A stretch of DNA of 64,000 bases from Burkholderia cenocepacia (GTDB lineage: Bacteria; Pseudomonadota; Gammaproteobacteria; Burkholderiales; Burkholderiaceae), in contig NZ_CP060039.1 in NCBI RefSeq assembly GCF_014211915.1, forward strand, positions 806,001 to 870,000, read 5' to 3'. How positions within the stretch are numbered: the first letter of the stretch is position 1; the number at the start of each line of letters is the position of its first letter. The position numbers and the translations under genes are program-made. The notes under the pieces are model-generated. The model saw nothing but the letters and a program-made list of their open reading frames with translations. It did not search any database and had not been told where the DNA came from. This document shows, piece after piece, positions 56,610 to 64,000 of the stretch.

Positions 56610-57472
56610 CCGTGCTCGTGCATCGGCCGGCGCTGCGCGGAGGTGTCGGGTCGGGCGGCCTGCCGCGCGTGTCGCCGGCGGCCGTGCATGCCACGGGGTG
56701 CGTGCTGGCATTCGCCGCCGTGCTGGCCGGCGGCATTCATCTGGCGAATTCGGCCGACTGGAGCGGGCTGGCCCATAGTCGCGCGTTGCTCGCCGCAGCG
56801 CAGACGCGCGCGGCCGACGCGCAACGTGTGCTTACTGCTGTGGGACGACGACGCGACGGACATCGTGCGTCGACGCGCGACGATCACGCGCCGCATGCGC
56901 CGGAATGGGCGGCACTGATGCTGGAACTGGCCGATCTCGCCGCGTCGAGCGGGCTGCGCGGCGTATCGATCGAACCGCAGCGCGCCGATGGCGCGGAACT
57001 GGATGGCCGGCGCACCGTGCACATCGCCGCGGATGGCGGTTTTCGCGCGCTGCTGCACATGGTTGGCGGGCTCGCGCGCTTCCCGGTGCTGGCGGTACCG
57101 ACGGCGCTGCGTATCGAGCGTGGCATGGCGGCGGCGCGGGTGGACATGTCCGTCGACGTGTTTCCGGCACTGCCGGCGACAGCGGTCGCGGCGGACAACA
57201 CGCCGGTTCGCGCGGCGGCGCCCGACGCCGATCCGTTCGGCGAGGCTGGCCCGGCCGAAGCGGCGGGGCACGCGGCGCGCCTTGCCGGCACGATTCGCGA
57301 CGCGCGCGCCGGTCTCGCGTTGTTCGATGACGGCGATGGCGTGTTCACCGCCGTCGCGCCTGGCGACCTGCTCGGGGCCGCGCGCGTGGTGCGCGTCGAG
57401 CGCGCGGCCGTGATGCTTGCGACGGCGGACGGAGCGCAGCGGCTCGTCCTGGACGACGGAGGCCGGCCATGA
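56606..57472 (+). CDS. pilO: PilO-like protein with a PilP-like C-terminal part
   Basis: 288 aa. The N-terminal two thirds look like PilO: one span (GCVLAFAAVLAGGIHLA, residues about 32-48), a short coil, and a periplasmic domain with LELADLAASSGLRGVSIEPQ and FRALLHMVGGLARFPVLAV. After a Pro/Ala linker (about 195-222) the last 65 residues (AARLAGTIRDARAGLALFDD, then GVFTAVAPGDLLGAARVVRV) resemble the PilP beta domain that binds the secretin. No separate PilP lipoprotein gene is present. The start overlaps pilN (ATGA) and the end overlaps pilQ (ATGA). Confidence 0.72.
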   Translation: MTVLVHRPALRGGVGSGGLPRVSPAAVHATGCVLAFAAVLAGGIHLANSADWSGLAHSRALLAAAQTRAADAQRVLTAVGRRRDGHRASTRDDHAPHAPEWAALMLELADLAASSGLRGVSIEPQRADGAELDGRRTVHIAADGGFRALLHMVGGLARFPVLAVPTALRIERGMAAARVDMSVDVFPALPATAVAADNTPVRAAAPDADPFGEAGPAEAAGHAARLAGTIRDARAGLALFDDGDGVFTAVAPGDLLGAARVVRVERAAVMLATADGAQRLVLDDGGRP

Positions 57473-59099
57473 CGAAACACGGCTGCTGGGTATTTGCCAT
57501 CTGGGCCGGCGTGACGGCGGCCGACGCCAGCGCGTCGTTGCCGCCGCTGCCCGCGGTCTGGCCCGCCGGGGCGACGGAGGTGTCGGTACCGGGCTTGCCG
57601 CAGTCGCTGCGCGTGGCCGACGGCGTGGACGGTGCGGTAGCGCAGGACGCCGGCCCGCCGCCATTCGATCAGGCGGCGCACACGGCACTGCCGACGGAAA
57701 CCGCCGCAACGACCCCCACACTGGAGGGGCCGCCGATCCCGTTGGCGCCGCCGGCCCGGATGAGCGACGCTGCGGCCCGGCAACCGGGCGATGCGGACGA
57801 CGCGCGGCGGATCGCGCTGAATCTGCAGGGCGTCGGGCTCGCGGCCGCATTCGACGCGATCGCGCGGTTCACGGGGCTCAATATCGTCGTCGGCGAGCAG
57901 GTGCGCGGCACGGTGACGTTACGTCTGAATAATGTCCGCTGGCGCGAGGCGTTCGACACGCTGCTCGATACGCACGGGCTCGCGATGGCCCGGCGCGGCA
58001 ACGTGATCTGGGTCACATCGGCAAGCGAGCTGGCTGCGCGCGAACGCGAGCGCTTCGAAATGCATGCGCGGGCCGCCGATCTGGAGCCGCTCGCGAGCCG
58101 TACGTTCGTGCTGCACTATCCCGCGCGCAGGACGTGCAACGGCTGCTGGCCGGCGCGACCGGCCAGCGCCTGCTGTCGAAGCGCGGCGCTGCTGCGGCCG
58201 ATCCCCGCACGAACCTGCTGTTCGTCACCGATCTCGCACCGCGCATCACGCAGATCGCGGGCCTGATCGATGCGATCGACCGGCCGTCGCGGCAGGTCCG
58301 GATCGAGGCCCGCATCGTCGAAGGCGAGCAGGGTTTCTCGCGCAACCTCGGCGCCCGCGTCGCGCTGCGTGCGCAGGGGCGACCGCCGTCGGCCGAGGGC
58401 ACGTCCTTCACGGCGAACGCACGCAACGCGCTCGACCTTGCCGCGCGGCCGCTCGGCGGCTTCGACGCGGCGACCGCCGGTTTCACGCTGTTCGCCGCGC
58501 CACTCAGCCGCGTACTCGACATCGAGCTGAGCGCGCTCGAGGCGCAGGGGCGGGGCCAGATCGTTTCGCGGCCGCGGGTGGTGACGGCCGATCGCGTCAA
58601 GGCCATCGTCGAACAGGGTTCCGAGCTGCCGTACCAGGCGAAGGTGGGCAACGGCATGAGCGGTGTGCAGTTCCGCCGCGCGACGCTCAAGCTCGAAGTC
58701 GAGCCGCAGATCACGCCGGACGGGCGCGTGGTGCTCGATCTCGACGTGACGAAGGACAGCGTCGGCGAGCCGACCGCGGCCGGCCCCGCCATCCATACGA
58801 AGCATGTGCAAACGCGCGTCGAGGTCGAGAATGGCGGGACGGTCGCGATCGGCGGCATCTATGAACAACTGAACCGGAACGATGTGACGCGGGTGCCGCT
58901 CTTGGGCAAAATACCGTTTCTGGGCGCGCTTTTCCGGCACCGCGCGCAGCGCGACCAGCGCAACGAACTGGTCGTTTTCATCACGCCGACCGTCGTCGAT
59001 GCGCGTTGCGGCGCACCCGGCGCGGGCGACGCGGATGCCGAGGAAACGGGGCCGGAAGCCGCCGGCGCAGGCTCGACAAGGCAGCCGCTTTGCCAGTAA
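57469..59099 (+). pseudogene. pilQ: PilQ-type secretin, interrupted by an apparent one-base frameshift
   Basis: The outer-membrane ring through which the pilus or DNA passes. Frame one (57469 to about 58122) gives a signal peptide and a secretin N-domain (NLQGVGLAAAFDAIARFTGL, LRLNNVRWREAFDTLLDTHG), ending FVLHYP before reading into nonsense and a stop at 58266. A second frame then continues exactly where homology should go on (RAQDVQRLLAGATGQ, TNLLFVTDLAPRI) through the secretin core to [15 protein letters not shown] and [12 protein letters not shown], stop at 59099. Joining them needs one extra base within 58117-58125 (TATCCCGCGCGCAG). Together about 543 aa. It is either a real null mutation, a phase-variable site or a sequencing error. 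Confidence 0.85.
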
Positions 59100-59139
59100 G
59101 CTGCGCCACACACCAGCAAGATTGAAGCAGAGGAAGCCG

Positions 59140-59694
59140 TTGCAAGCGCGGGACCCACATGCAAACGTATTTTTCGTCGGCCTTATGGGAGCGGGTAAGA
59201 CCACCGTGGGCCGTGCGGTCGCGCGTCGTCTCGACAGGACGTTCTTCGACTCCGACCACGAAATCGAGGCCCGTACGGGCGCGCGCATTCCGGTGATCTT
59301 CGAGCTGGAGGGCGAGGCCGGGTTTCGCGATCGCGAAACGCAGGTGATCGCCGATCTCGCGCAGCGCGAGAACATCGTGCTCGCGACGGGCGGCGGCGCG
59401 GTGCTGCGCCCGGAAAATCGCGACAGCCTGAAAGCCAACGGCATCGTCGTCTACCTGCGCGCCAATCCGCACGATCTGTGGCTGCGCACGCGCAAGGACA
59501 AGAACCGCCCGCTGTTGCAGACGGAAGATCCGAAGGGGCGTCTCGAAGCGCTGTACGAAGTGCGCGACCCGCTGTACCGCGAATGCGCGGATTTCGTCAT
59601 CGAGACCGGCCGTCCGTCGGTCAACGGTCTCGTCAACATGGTGCTGATGCAACTCGAACTGGCCGGCGTCATCGCCAAGCCGCTACAAGCATGA
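59140..59694 (+). CDS. aroK: shikimate kinase
   Basis: 184 aa from a TTG start with AGAGGA upstream. It phosphorylates shikimate at the 3-OH in aromatic amino acid synthesis. The P-loop is [14 protein letters not shown] near residue 15; substrate-binding [16 protein letters not shown] and [13 protein letters not shown] are present, and the lid has [12 protein letters not shown]. No ATG gives the conserved N-terminus ([13 protein letters not shown]). The end overlaps aroB by four bases (ATGA). Confidence 0.94.
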   Translation: MQARDPHANVFFVGLMGAGKTTVGRAVARRLDRTFFDSDHEIEARTGARIPVIFELEGEAGFRDRETQVIADLAQRENIVLATGGGAVLRPENRDSLKANGIVVYLRANPHDLWLRTRKDKNRPLLQTEDPKGRLEALYEVRDPLYRECADFVIETGRPSVNGLVNMVLMQLELAGVIAKPLQA

Positions 59695-60770
59695 TTACTG
59701 TCAACGTCGATCTGGGCGACCGCGCCTATCCGATTCATATTGGCGCCGGCCTGATCGGCCGCACCGAGCTGTTCGCGCCCCACATCAAGGGTTCGTCCGT
59801 CACGATCGTCACGAACACGACGGTCGATCCGCTCTATGGCGACGCGCTGCGCGCGGCGCTCGCGCCGCTCGGCAAGCGTGTGTCGACGGTCGTGCTGCCT
59901 GACGGCGAGGCGTACAAGAACTGGGAAACGCTGAACCTGATCTTCGACGGCCTGCTGACGGATCACGCCGATCGCAAGACGACGCTCGTCGCGCTCGGCG
60001 GCGGCGTGGTCGGCGACATGACCGGCTTTGCCGCCGCGTGCTACATGCGCGGCGTGCCGTTCATCCAGGTACCGACGACGCTGCTGTCGCAGGTCGATTC
60101 GTCGGTCGGCGGCAAGACGGGTATCAACCACCCGCTCGGCAAGAACATGATCGGCGCGTTCTACCAGCCGCAGGCCGTGATCGCGGACATCGGCGCGCTG
60201 ACGACGCTGCCTGATCGCGAGCTGGCGGCGGGCGTGGCCGAAGTCATCAAGACAGGCGCGATCGCCGATGCCGGGTTCTTCGACTGGATCGAGGCGAACG
60301 TCGAGGCGCTGAACCGTCGCGAGCCGGCAGCGCTCGCGCACGCGGTGAAGCGTTCGTGCGAGATCAAGGCGAGCGTCGTCGCGGCCGACGAACGCGAAGG
60401 CGGCCTGCGCGCGATCCTGAATTTCGGCCACACGTTCGGCCATGCGATCGAGGCCGGGCTCGGCTATGGCGAATGGCTGCACGGCGAGGCGGTCGGCTGC
60501 GGGATGGTGATGGCGGGCGACCTGTCGGTGCGGCTCGGCCTCCTCGATGAAGCGTCGCGGCAACGCCTCGATGCGGTGATCGCGGCCGCGCATCTGCCGA
60601 CCCGCGGGCCCGCGCTCGGCGACGCGCGCTACATGGACCTGATGCGCGTCGACAAGAAGGCCGAGGCCGGCGCGATCAAGTTCATCCTGCTGAAGCGATT
60701 CGGCGATACGCTGATCACGCAGGCGCCGGACGAAGCGGTATTCGCTACACTGGCGCAGACGACGCGCTAA
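59691..60770 (+). CDS. aroB: 3-dehydroquinate synthase
   Basis: 359 aa. It converts DAHP to 3-dehydroquinate with NAD and a divalent metal, the second shikimate-pathway step. Conserved segments are [59 protein letters not shown] and [12 protein letters not shown]; metal ligands are the glutamate in ADREL-EV region and the histidines in GHTFGHA and LHGEA. The start overlaps the aroK stop (ATGA). The next gene, dgt, is 41 bases on. Confidence 0.97.
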   Translation: MITVNVDLGDRAYPIHIGAGLIGRTELFAPHIKGSSVTIVTNTTVDPLYGDALRAALAPLGKRVSTVVLPDGEAYKNWETLNLIFDGLLTDHADRKTTLVALGGGVVGDMTGFAAACYMRGVPFIQVPTTLLSQVDSSVGGKTGINHPLGKNMIGAFYQPQAVIADIGALTTLPDRELAAGVAEVIKTGAIADAGFFDWIEANVEALNRREPAALAHAVKRSCEIKASVVAADEREGGLRAILNFGHTFGHAIEAGLGYGEWLHGEAVGCGMVMAGDLSVRLGLLDEASRQRLDAVIAAAHLPTRGPALGDARYMDLMRVDKKAEAGAIKFILLKRFGDTLITQAPDEAVFATLAQTTR

Positions 60771-60811
60771 CGGCGGCCCGGATTCGCCGGCGCCCCTGAC
60801 ATGGAGGAGAC

Positions 60812-62020
60812 GTGAGCGAGACATCCAGCAGCACACTGCCCGAAGCCAGCCGCGCATCCGCTGCGCCGGTGGCCGAGCCGCCGACGCTGGCGGCGCTGGA
60901 AGCCCATCTCGCTCCGTATGCCGCGCACGCGTCGCAGTCGCGCGGCCGCCGCCATCCTGAAACGCCGCCAGCGGCGCGCACCGAATTCCAGCGCGATCGC
61001 GACCGCATCGTCCATTCGACCGCGTTTCGCCGGCTCGAATACAAGACGCAGGTCTTCGTCAATCACGAAGGCGACCTGTTCCGCACCCGCCTCACGCACA
61101 GCCTCGAAGTCGCGCAGATCGCGCGCTCGGTCGCACGCAACCTGCGCCTGAACGAGGACCTCGTCGAAGCGATCTCGCTCGCGCACGATCTCGGCCATAC
61201 GCCGTTCGGCCATGCCGGGCAGGACGCGCTGAATGCGTGCATGCGCGAGCACGGCGGCTTCGAGCACAACCTGCAGAGCCTCGCGGTGGTCGACGAGCTC
61301 GAGGAGCACTACGGCGCGTTCAACGGGCTGAACCTGTGTTTCGAGACGCGCGAAGGCATCCTGAAGCACTGCTCGCGCGAGAATGCGCGCAAGCTCGGCG
61401 CGCTCGGCGAGCGCTTCCTGCAGGGCCGCCAGCCGTCGCTCGAAGCGCAGCTCGCGAACATCGCCGATGAAATCGCCTACAACAACCACGACGTCGACGA
61501 CGGCCTGCGCTCCGGCCTGATCACGATCGAGCAGCTCGCCGAAGTCGAGCTGTGGCAGCGTCACTACGAAGCGGCGCTCGCCGAATTCCCGCACCTCGAA
61601 GGCCGCCGGCTCGTGCACGAGACGGTGCGCCGCATCATCAACACGCTGATCGTCGACCTGATCGACGAGACGACGCGCAATCTCGCCCGCATCGCTCCCG
61701 CGTCGCTCGACGACGTGCGCGCCGCGCCGCCGCTCGTGTCGCACAGCCCCGAGGTCGCCGCGCAGGCGGCGGCCCTCAAGCGCTTCCTCTTCAAGAACCT
61801 GTATCGCCACTACAAGGTGATGCGCATGGCGAGCAAGGCACAACGCGTCGTCACCGGGTTGTTCGACGCGTTCATCGACGATCCGCGCCTGCTGCCGCCG
61901 CCGTACCAGTCCGACGACGCGGCGCAGCAGCCGCGTCTCGTCGCGCACTACATCGCCGGCATGACCGACCGCTTCGCGCTGAAGGAATATCAGCGCCTGT
62001 TCGTCATCAACGACAACTGA
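60812..62020 (+). CDS. dgt: deoxyguanosinetriphosphate triphosphohydrolase-like protein
   Basis: 402 aa from a GTG start after GGAGGAG. An HD-domain dNTP triphosphohydrolase, splitting dNTPs into nucleoside and triphosphate. The HD residues are in [20 protein letters not shown] and [19 protein letters not shown], then [16 protein letters not shown]. The N-terminal [20 protein letters not shown] is typical of the shorter class of this family. It lies next to aroB, as in many beta- and gammaproteobacteria. Confidence 0.94.
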   Translation: MSETSSSTLPEASRASAAPVAEPPTLAALEAHLAPYAAHASQSRGRRHPETPPAARTEFQRDRDRIVHSTAFRRLEYKTQVFVNHEGDLFRTRLTHSLEVAQIARSVARNLRLNEDLVEAISLAHDLGHTPFGHAGQDALNACMREHGGFEHNLQSLAVVDELEEHYGAFNGLNLCFETREGILKHCSRENARKLGALGERFLQGRQPSLEAQLANIADEIAYNNHDVDDGLRSGLITIEQLAEVELWQRHYEAALAEFPHLEGRRLVHETVRRIINTLIVDLIDETTRNLARIAPASLDDVRAAPPLVSHSPEVAAQAAALKRFLFKNLYRHYKVMRMASKAQRVVTGLFDAFIDDPRLLPPPYQSDDAAQQPRLVAHYIAGMTDRFALKEYQRLFVINDN

Positions 62021-62037
62021 CTGTCACAAACGATCAC
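62021..62037 (+). promoter_or_regulatory. possible PHO-box-like site before ugpB
   Basis: CTGTCAC AAA CGATCAC directly after the dgt stop resembles two direct heptamers of a PHO box (CTGTCAT-like), but the spacing is one base short and the second repeat matches 5 of 7. The ugp operon belongs to the Pho regulon in E. coli. TTCAAT at 62051 could be the -10. Confidence 0.35.
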
Positions 62038-62108
62038 TAGACTTCGCCGGTTCAATGGCGACGGGAATGTTGCACACGCTGTTGGTAACGTTTTCATAGG
62101 AGAGGTCG

Positions 62109-63443
62109 ATGAAGAAGAAGCCTGCGGGGACACTGGTTCGTTCGATCGCGCTCGGCGGCGCGCTGATGTTCGGGGTACAGCACGTGGCGCTCGCTGCGAC
62201 GGAAATCCAGTTCTGGCATGCGATGGAGGCCGCGCTCGGCGAGCGGGTCAATGCGATCGCCGACCAGTTCAACGCGTCGCAAAGCGATTACAAGATCGTG
62301 CCGGTCTTCAAGGGCACCTACGACCAGGCGCTCGCGGCCGGCATCGCGGCCTATCGCAGCGGCAACGCGCCGGCGATCCTCCAGGTCTACGAAGTCGGCA
62401 CGGCGACGATGATGCAGGCGAAGAAGGCGGTCGTGCCGGTCTACGACGTGTTCAAGCAGGCCGGCGTGACGCTCGACGAAAAGGCGTTCGTGCCGACCAT
62501 CGCGAGCTACTACAGCGACGCGAAGACGGGCCACCTCGTATCGATGCCGTTCAACAGCTCGACGCCGGTGCTGTACTACAACAAGGACGCGTTCAAGAAG
62601 GCGGGCCTCGATCCGAACCAGCCGCCGAAGACGTGGGCCGACGTGAAGGCGGATGCCGAGAAGCTGCGCAAGTCGGGGATGGCGTGCGGCTTCACGACCG
62701 GCTGGCAAGGCTGGATCCAGCTCGAAAACTACAGCGCGTGGCACGGGCTGCCGTTCGCGAGCCGCAACAACGGCTTCGACGGCACCGACGCCGTGCTCGA
62801 GTTCAACAAGCCGCAGCAGATCGAACACATCTCCTTCCTCCAGCAGATGGCGAAGGACGGCACGTTCACGTACGCGGGCCGCAAGGACGAAGCGTCGGCG
62901 AAGTTCTACAGCGGCGACTGCGGGATCCTCACGACGTCGTCGGGCGCGCTCGCGAACGTGCAGAAATTCGCGAAGTTCAGCTACGGCACGGGCATGCTGC
63001 CGTACGACGCGAACGTGAAGGGCGCGCCGCAGAACGCGATCATCGGCGGCGCGAGCCTGTGGGTGCTGGCCGGCAAGGACCCGGCGACCTACAAGGGCGT
63101 CGCGAAATTCCTCTCTTACCTGGCTTCGCCCGCGGTCGCCGCGAAGTGGCACCAGGACACCGGCTACCTGCCGGTCACGACCGCCGCGTACGATCTGACG
63201 CGCCAGCAGGGCTTCTACGCGAAGAACCCGAGCGCCGAAACCGCGATCAAGCAGATGCTGAACAAGCCGCCGCTGCCGTACACGAAGGGGCTGCGCCTGG
63301 GCAACATGCCGCAGATTCGCACGGTGGTCGACGAGGAGTTCGAACAGGTCTGGGCGCAGAAGAAGTCGCCGAAGGACGCGCTCGATTCGGCTGCGTCGCG
63401 CGGCGACGAACTGCTGCGCCGCTTCGAGAAGTCGGGCGGCTGA
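62109..63443 (+). CDS. ugpB: sn-glycerol-3-phosphate ABC transporter, binding protein UgpB
   Basis: 444 aa. A periplasmic solute-binding protein of the UgpBAEC importer, taking up glycerol-3-phosphate and related diesters. Signal peptide to about residue 30 ([16 protein letters not shown]). Family features: [20 protein letters not shown] at the mature start, [40 protein letters not shown] and [26 protein letters not shown] precedes the ATG. ugpA follows after 96 bases. Confidence 0.95.
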   Translation: MKKKPAGTLVRSIALGGALMFGVQHVALAATEIQFWHAMEAALGERVNAIADQFNASQSDYKIVPVFKGTYDQALAAGIAAYRSGNAPAILQVYEVGTATMMQAKKAVVPVYDVFKQAGVTLDEKAFVPTIASYYSDAKTGHLVSMPFNSSTPVLYYNKDAFKKAGLDPNQPPKTWADVKADAEKLRKSGMACGFTTGWQGWIQLENYSAWHGLPFASRNNGFDGTDAVLEFNKPQQIEHISFLQQMAKDGTFTYAGRKDEASAKFYSGDCGILTTSSGALANVQKFAKFSYGTGMLPYDANVKGAPQNAIIGGASLWVLAGKDPATYKGVAKFLSYLASPAVAAKWHQDTGYLPVTTAAYDLTRQQGFYAKNPSAETAIKQMLNKPPLPYTKGLRLGNMPQIRTVVDEEFEQVWAQKKSPKDALDSAASRGDELLRRFEKSGG

Positions 63444-63539
63444 GCACGCATCGCTTCGTGCCGCCGGCGGTATCGCGCGTCAGCGCATGCCGTCCGGCGG
63501 CGCGGTTTTCCTTCCGTTTCGCCTGACCGGATATCCGCG

Positions 63540-64000
63540 ATGCAATCCCGTTCCCGTTTCGGTACGAGCCCGGTGCCGTACCTGCTGATCGCGCCGCAGC
63601 TCGCGATCACCGCCGTGTTCTTCCTGTGGCCGGCCGGCGTCGCGCTGTGGCAGTCCACGCAGACGCAGGACGCGTTCGGCACGTCGAGCGAATTCGTCGG
63701 CCTCGCGAACTTCACGCACCTGTTCGCCGATCCGCTGTATCTCGATTCGTTGCGCACGACGCTCGTGTTCAGTTCGCTGGTCACGGTGAGCGGGCTCGTC
63801 GTGTCGCTGCTGCTCGCCGCGTGCGCCGACCGCGTGATCCGCGGCGCGCGCGTGTACCGCACGCTGCTGATCTGGCCGTATGCGGTCGCGCCGACGATCG
63901 CGGCCGTGCTGTGGGCATTCCTGTTCAACCCGAGCATCGGCCTGATCACATATGCGCTCGCGAAGGGCGGCATCGTGTGGAACCATGCGCTGAACGGCGA
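63540..64000 (+). CDS. ugpA: sn-glycerol-3-phosphate ABC transporter permease UgpA (cut by window end)
   Basis: First 153 or so residues of a membrane permease. The start reads [20 protein letters not shown]; spans are visible at [40 protein letters not shown] and [40 protein letters not shown] is the usual periplasmic piece between spans. It sits behind ugpB in the expected order. No strong ribosome binding site is seen before the ATG. The frame is still open at the last base. Confidence 0.93.
   Translation, partial: MQSRSRFGTSPVPYLLIAPQLAITAVFFLWPAGVALWQSTQTQDAFGTSSEFVGLANFTHLFADPLYLDSLRTTLVFSSLVTVSGLVVSLLLAACADRVIRGARVYRTLLIWPYAVAPTIAAVLWAFLFNPSIGLITYALAKGGIVWNHALNG

Noticed and set aside
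58134..59099. The second half of pilQ as an independent gene starting at GTG 58134
   Set aside because: No ribosome binding site or signal peptide, and it begins in the middle of a secretin domain; it is better read as the continuation of the frame from 57469 after a frameshift.

Overview
The window is a stretch of a betaproteobacterial chromosome, almost certainly Burkholderia (Burkholderia cepacia complex-like). The reasons are: G+C-rich coding sequence with strong G/C third positions; ribosomal proteins and RNA polymerase subunits of Burkholderia type; recQ placed between rpoC and the str operon; system II cytochrome c maturation (ResB/CcsA); and a ponA/mrcA - pilMNOPQ - aroK - aroB - dgt cluster. 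The genus is inferred by recognition and was not tested by a search.

Layout. 1-3.1 kb: 3' part of an rRNA operon (23S lacking roughly its first 100 bases, then 5S and a strong terminator). 3.1-5.1 kb: about 2 kb with no intact gene, lower-quality coding signal and what looks like a decayed minus-strand gene. 5.1-6.8 kb: promoter, tRNA-Tyr, tRNA-Gly, tRNA-Thr, first tuf copy, tRNA-Trp. 6.9-19.1 kb: secE-nusG-rplK-rplA-rplJ-rplL-rpoB-rpoC, with an L10-type leader and a terminator-like attenuator plus a long hairpin before rpoB. 19.4-21.2 kb: recQ. 21.2-40.9 kb: str, S10, spc and alpha operons end to end (rpsL to rplQ, including second tuf copy, secY, infA, rpmJ and rpoA), all on the plus strand and punctuated by several internal terminator-like hairpins and promoters.

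41-54.8 kb: housekeeping and envelope genes. These are cutA and dsbD; hemB and engB on the minus strand, with a candidate small RNA between them running opposite to hemB; a diheme cytochrome c4; resB-ccsA for haem attachment; msrP-msrQ for periplasmic methionine sulfoxide repair; lptM divergent from cyaY; and mrcA. Several act together: DsbD keeps periplasmic thiols reduced for cytochrome c maturation, ResB/CcsA attach haem, HemB makes a haem precursor, and cytochrome c4 is a likely client.

55-64 kb: a compact type IV pilus/competence-type operon (pilM, pilN, a pilO gene with a PilP-like C-terminal part, and a secretin pilQ broken by an apparent one-base frameshift), followed with little or no gap by aroK and aroB (shikimate pathway), then dgt, and the start of a glycerol-3-phosphate ABC importer (ugpB, ugpA running off the end).

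No mobile element, CRISPR array or defence system was found. I saw no wholly new multi-gene system. The most interesting items are the candidate RNA opposite hemB with an anti-Shine-Dalgarno loop, the pilQ frameshift with the PilO-PilP fusion, the terminator-punctuated alpha operon, the palindrome sitting on the spc promoter, and the decayed 2 kb after the rRNA operon.
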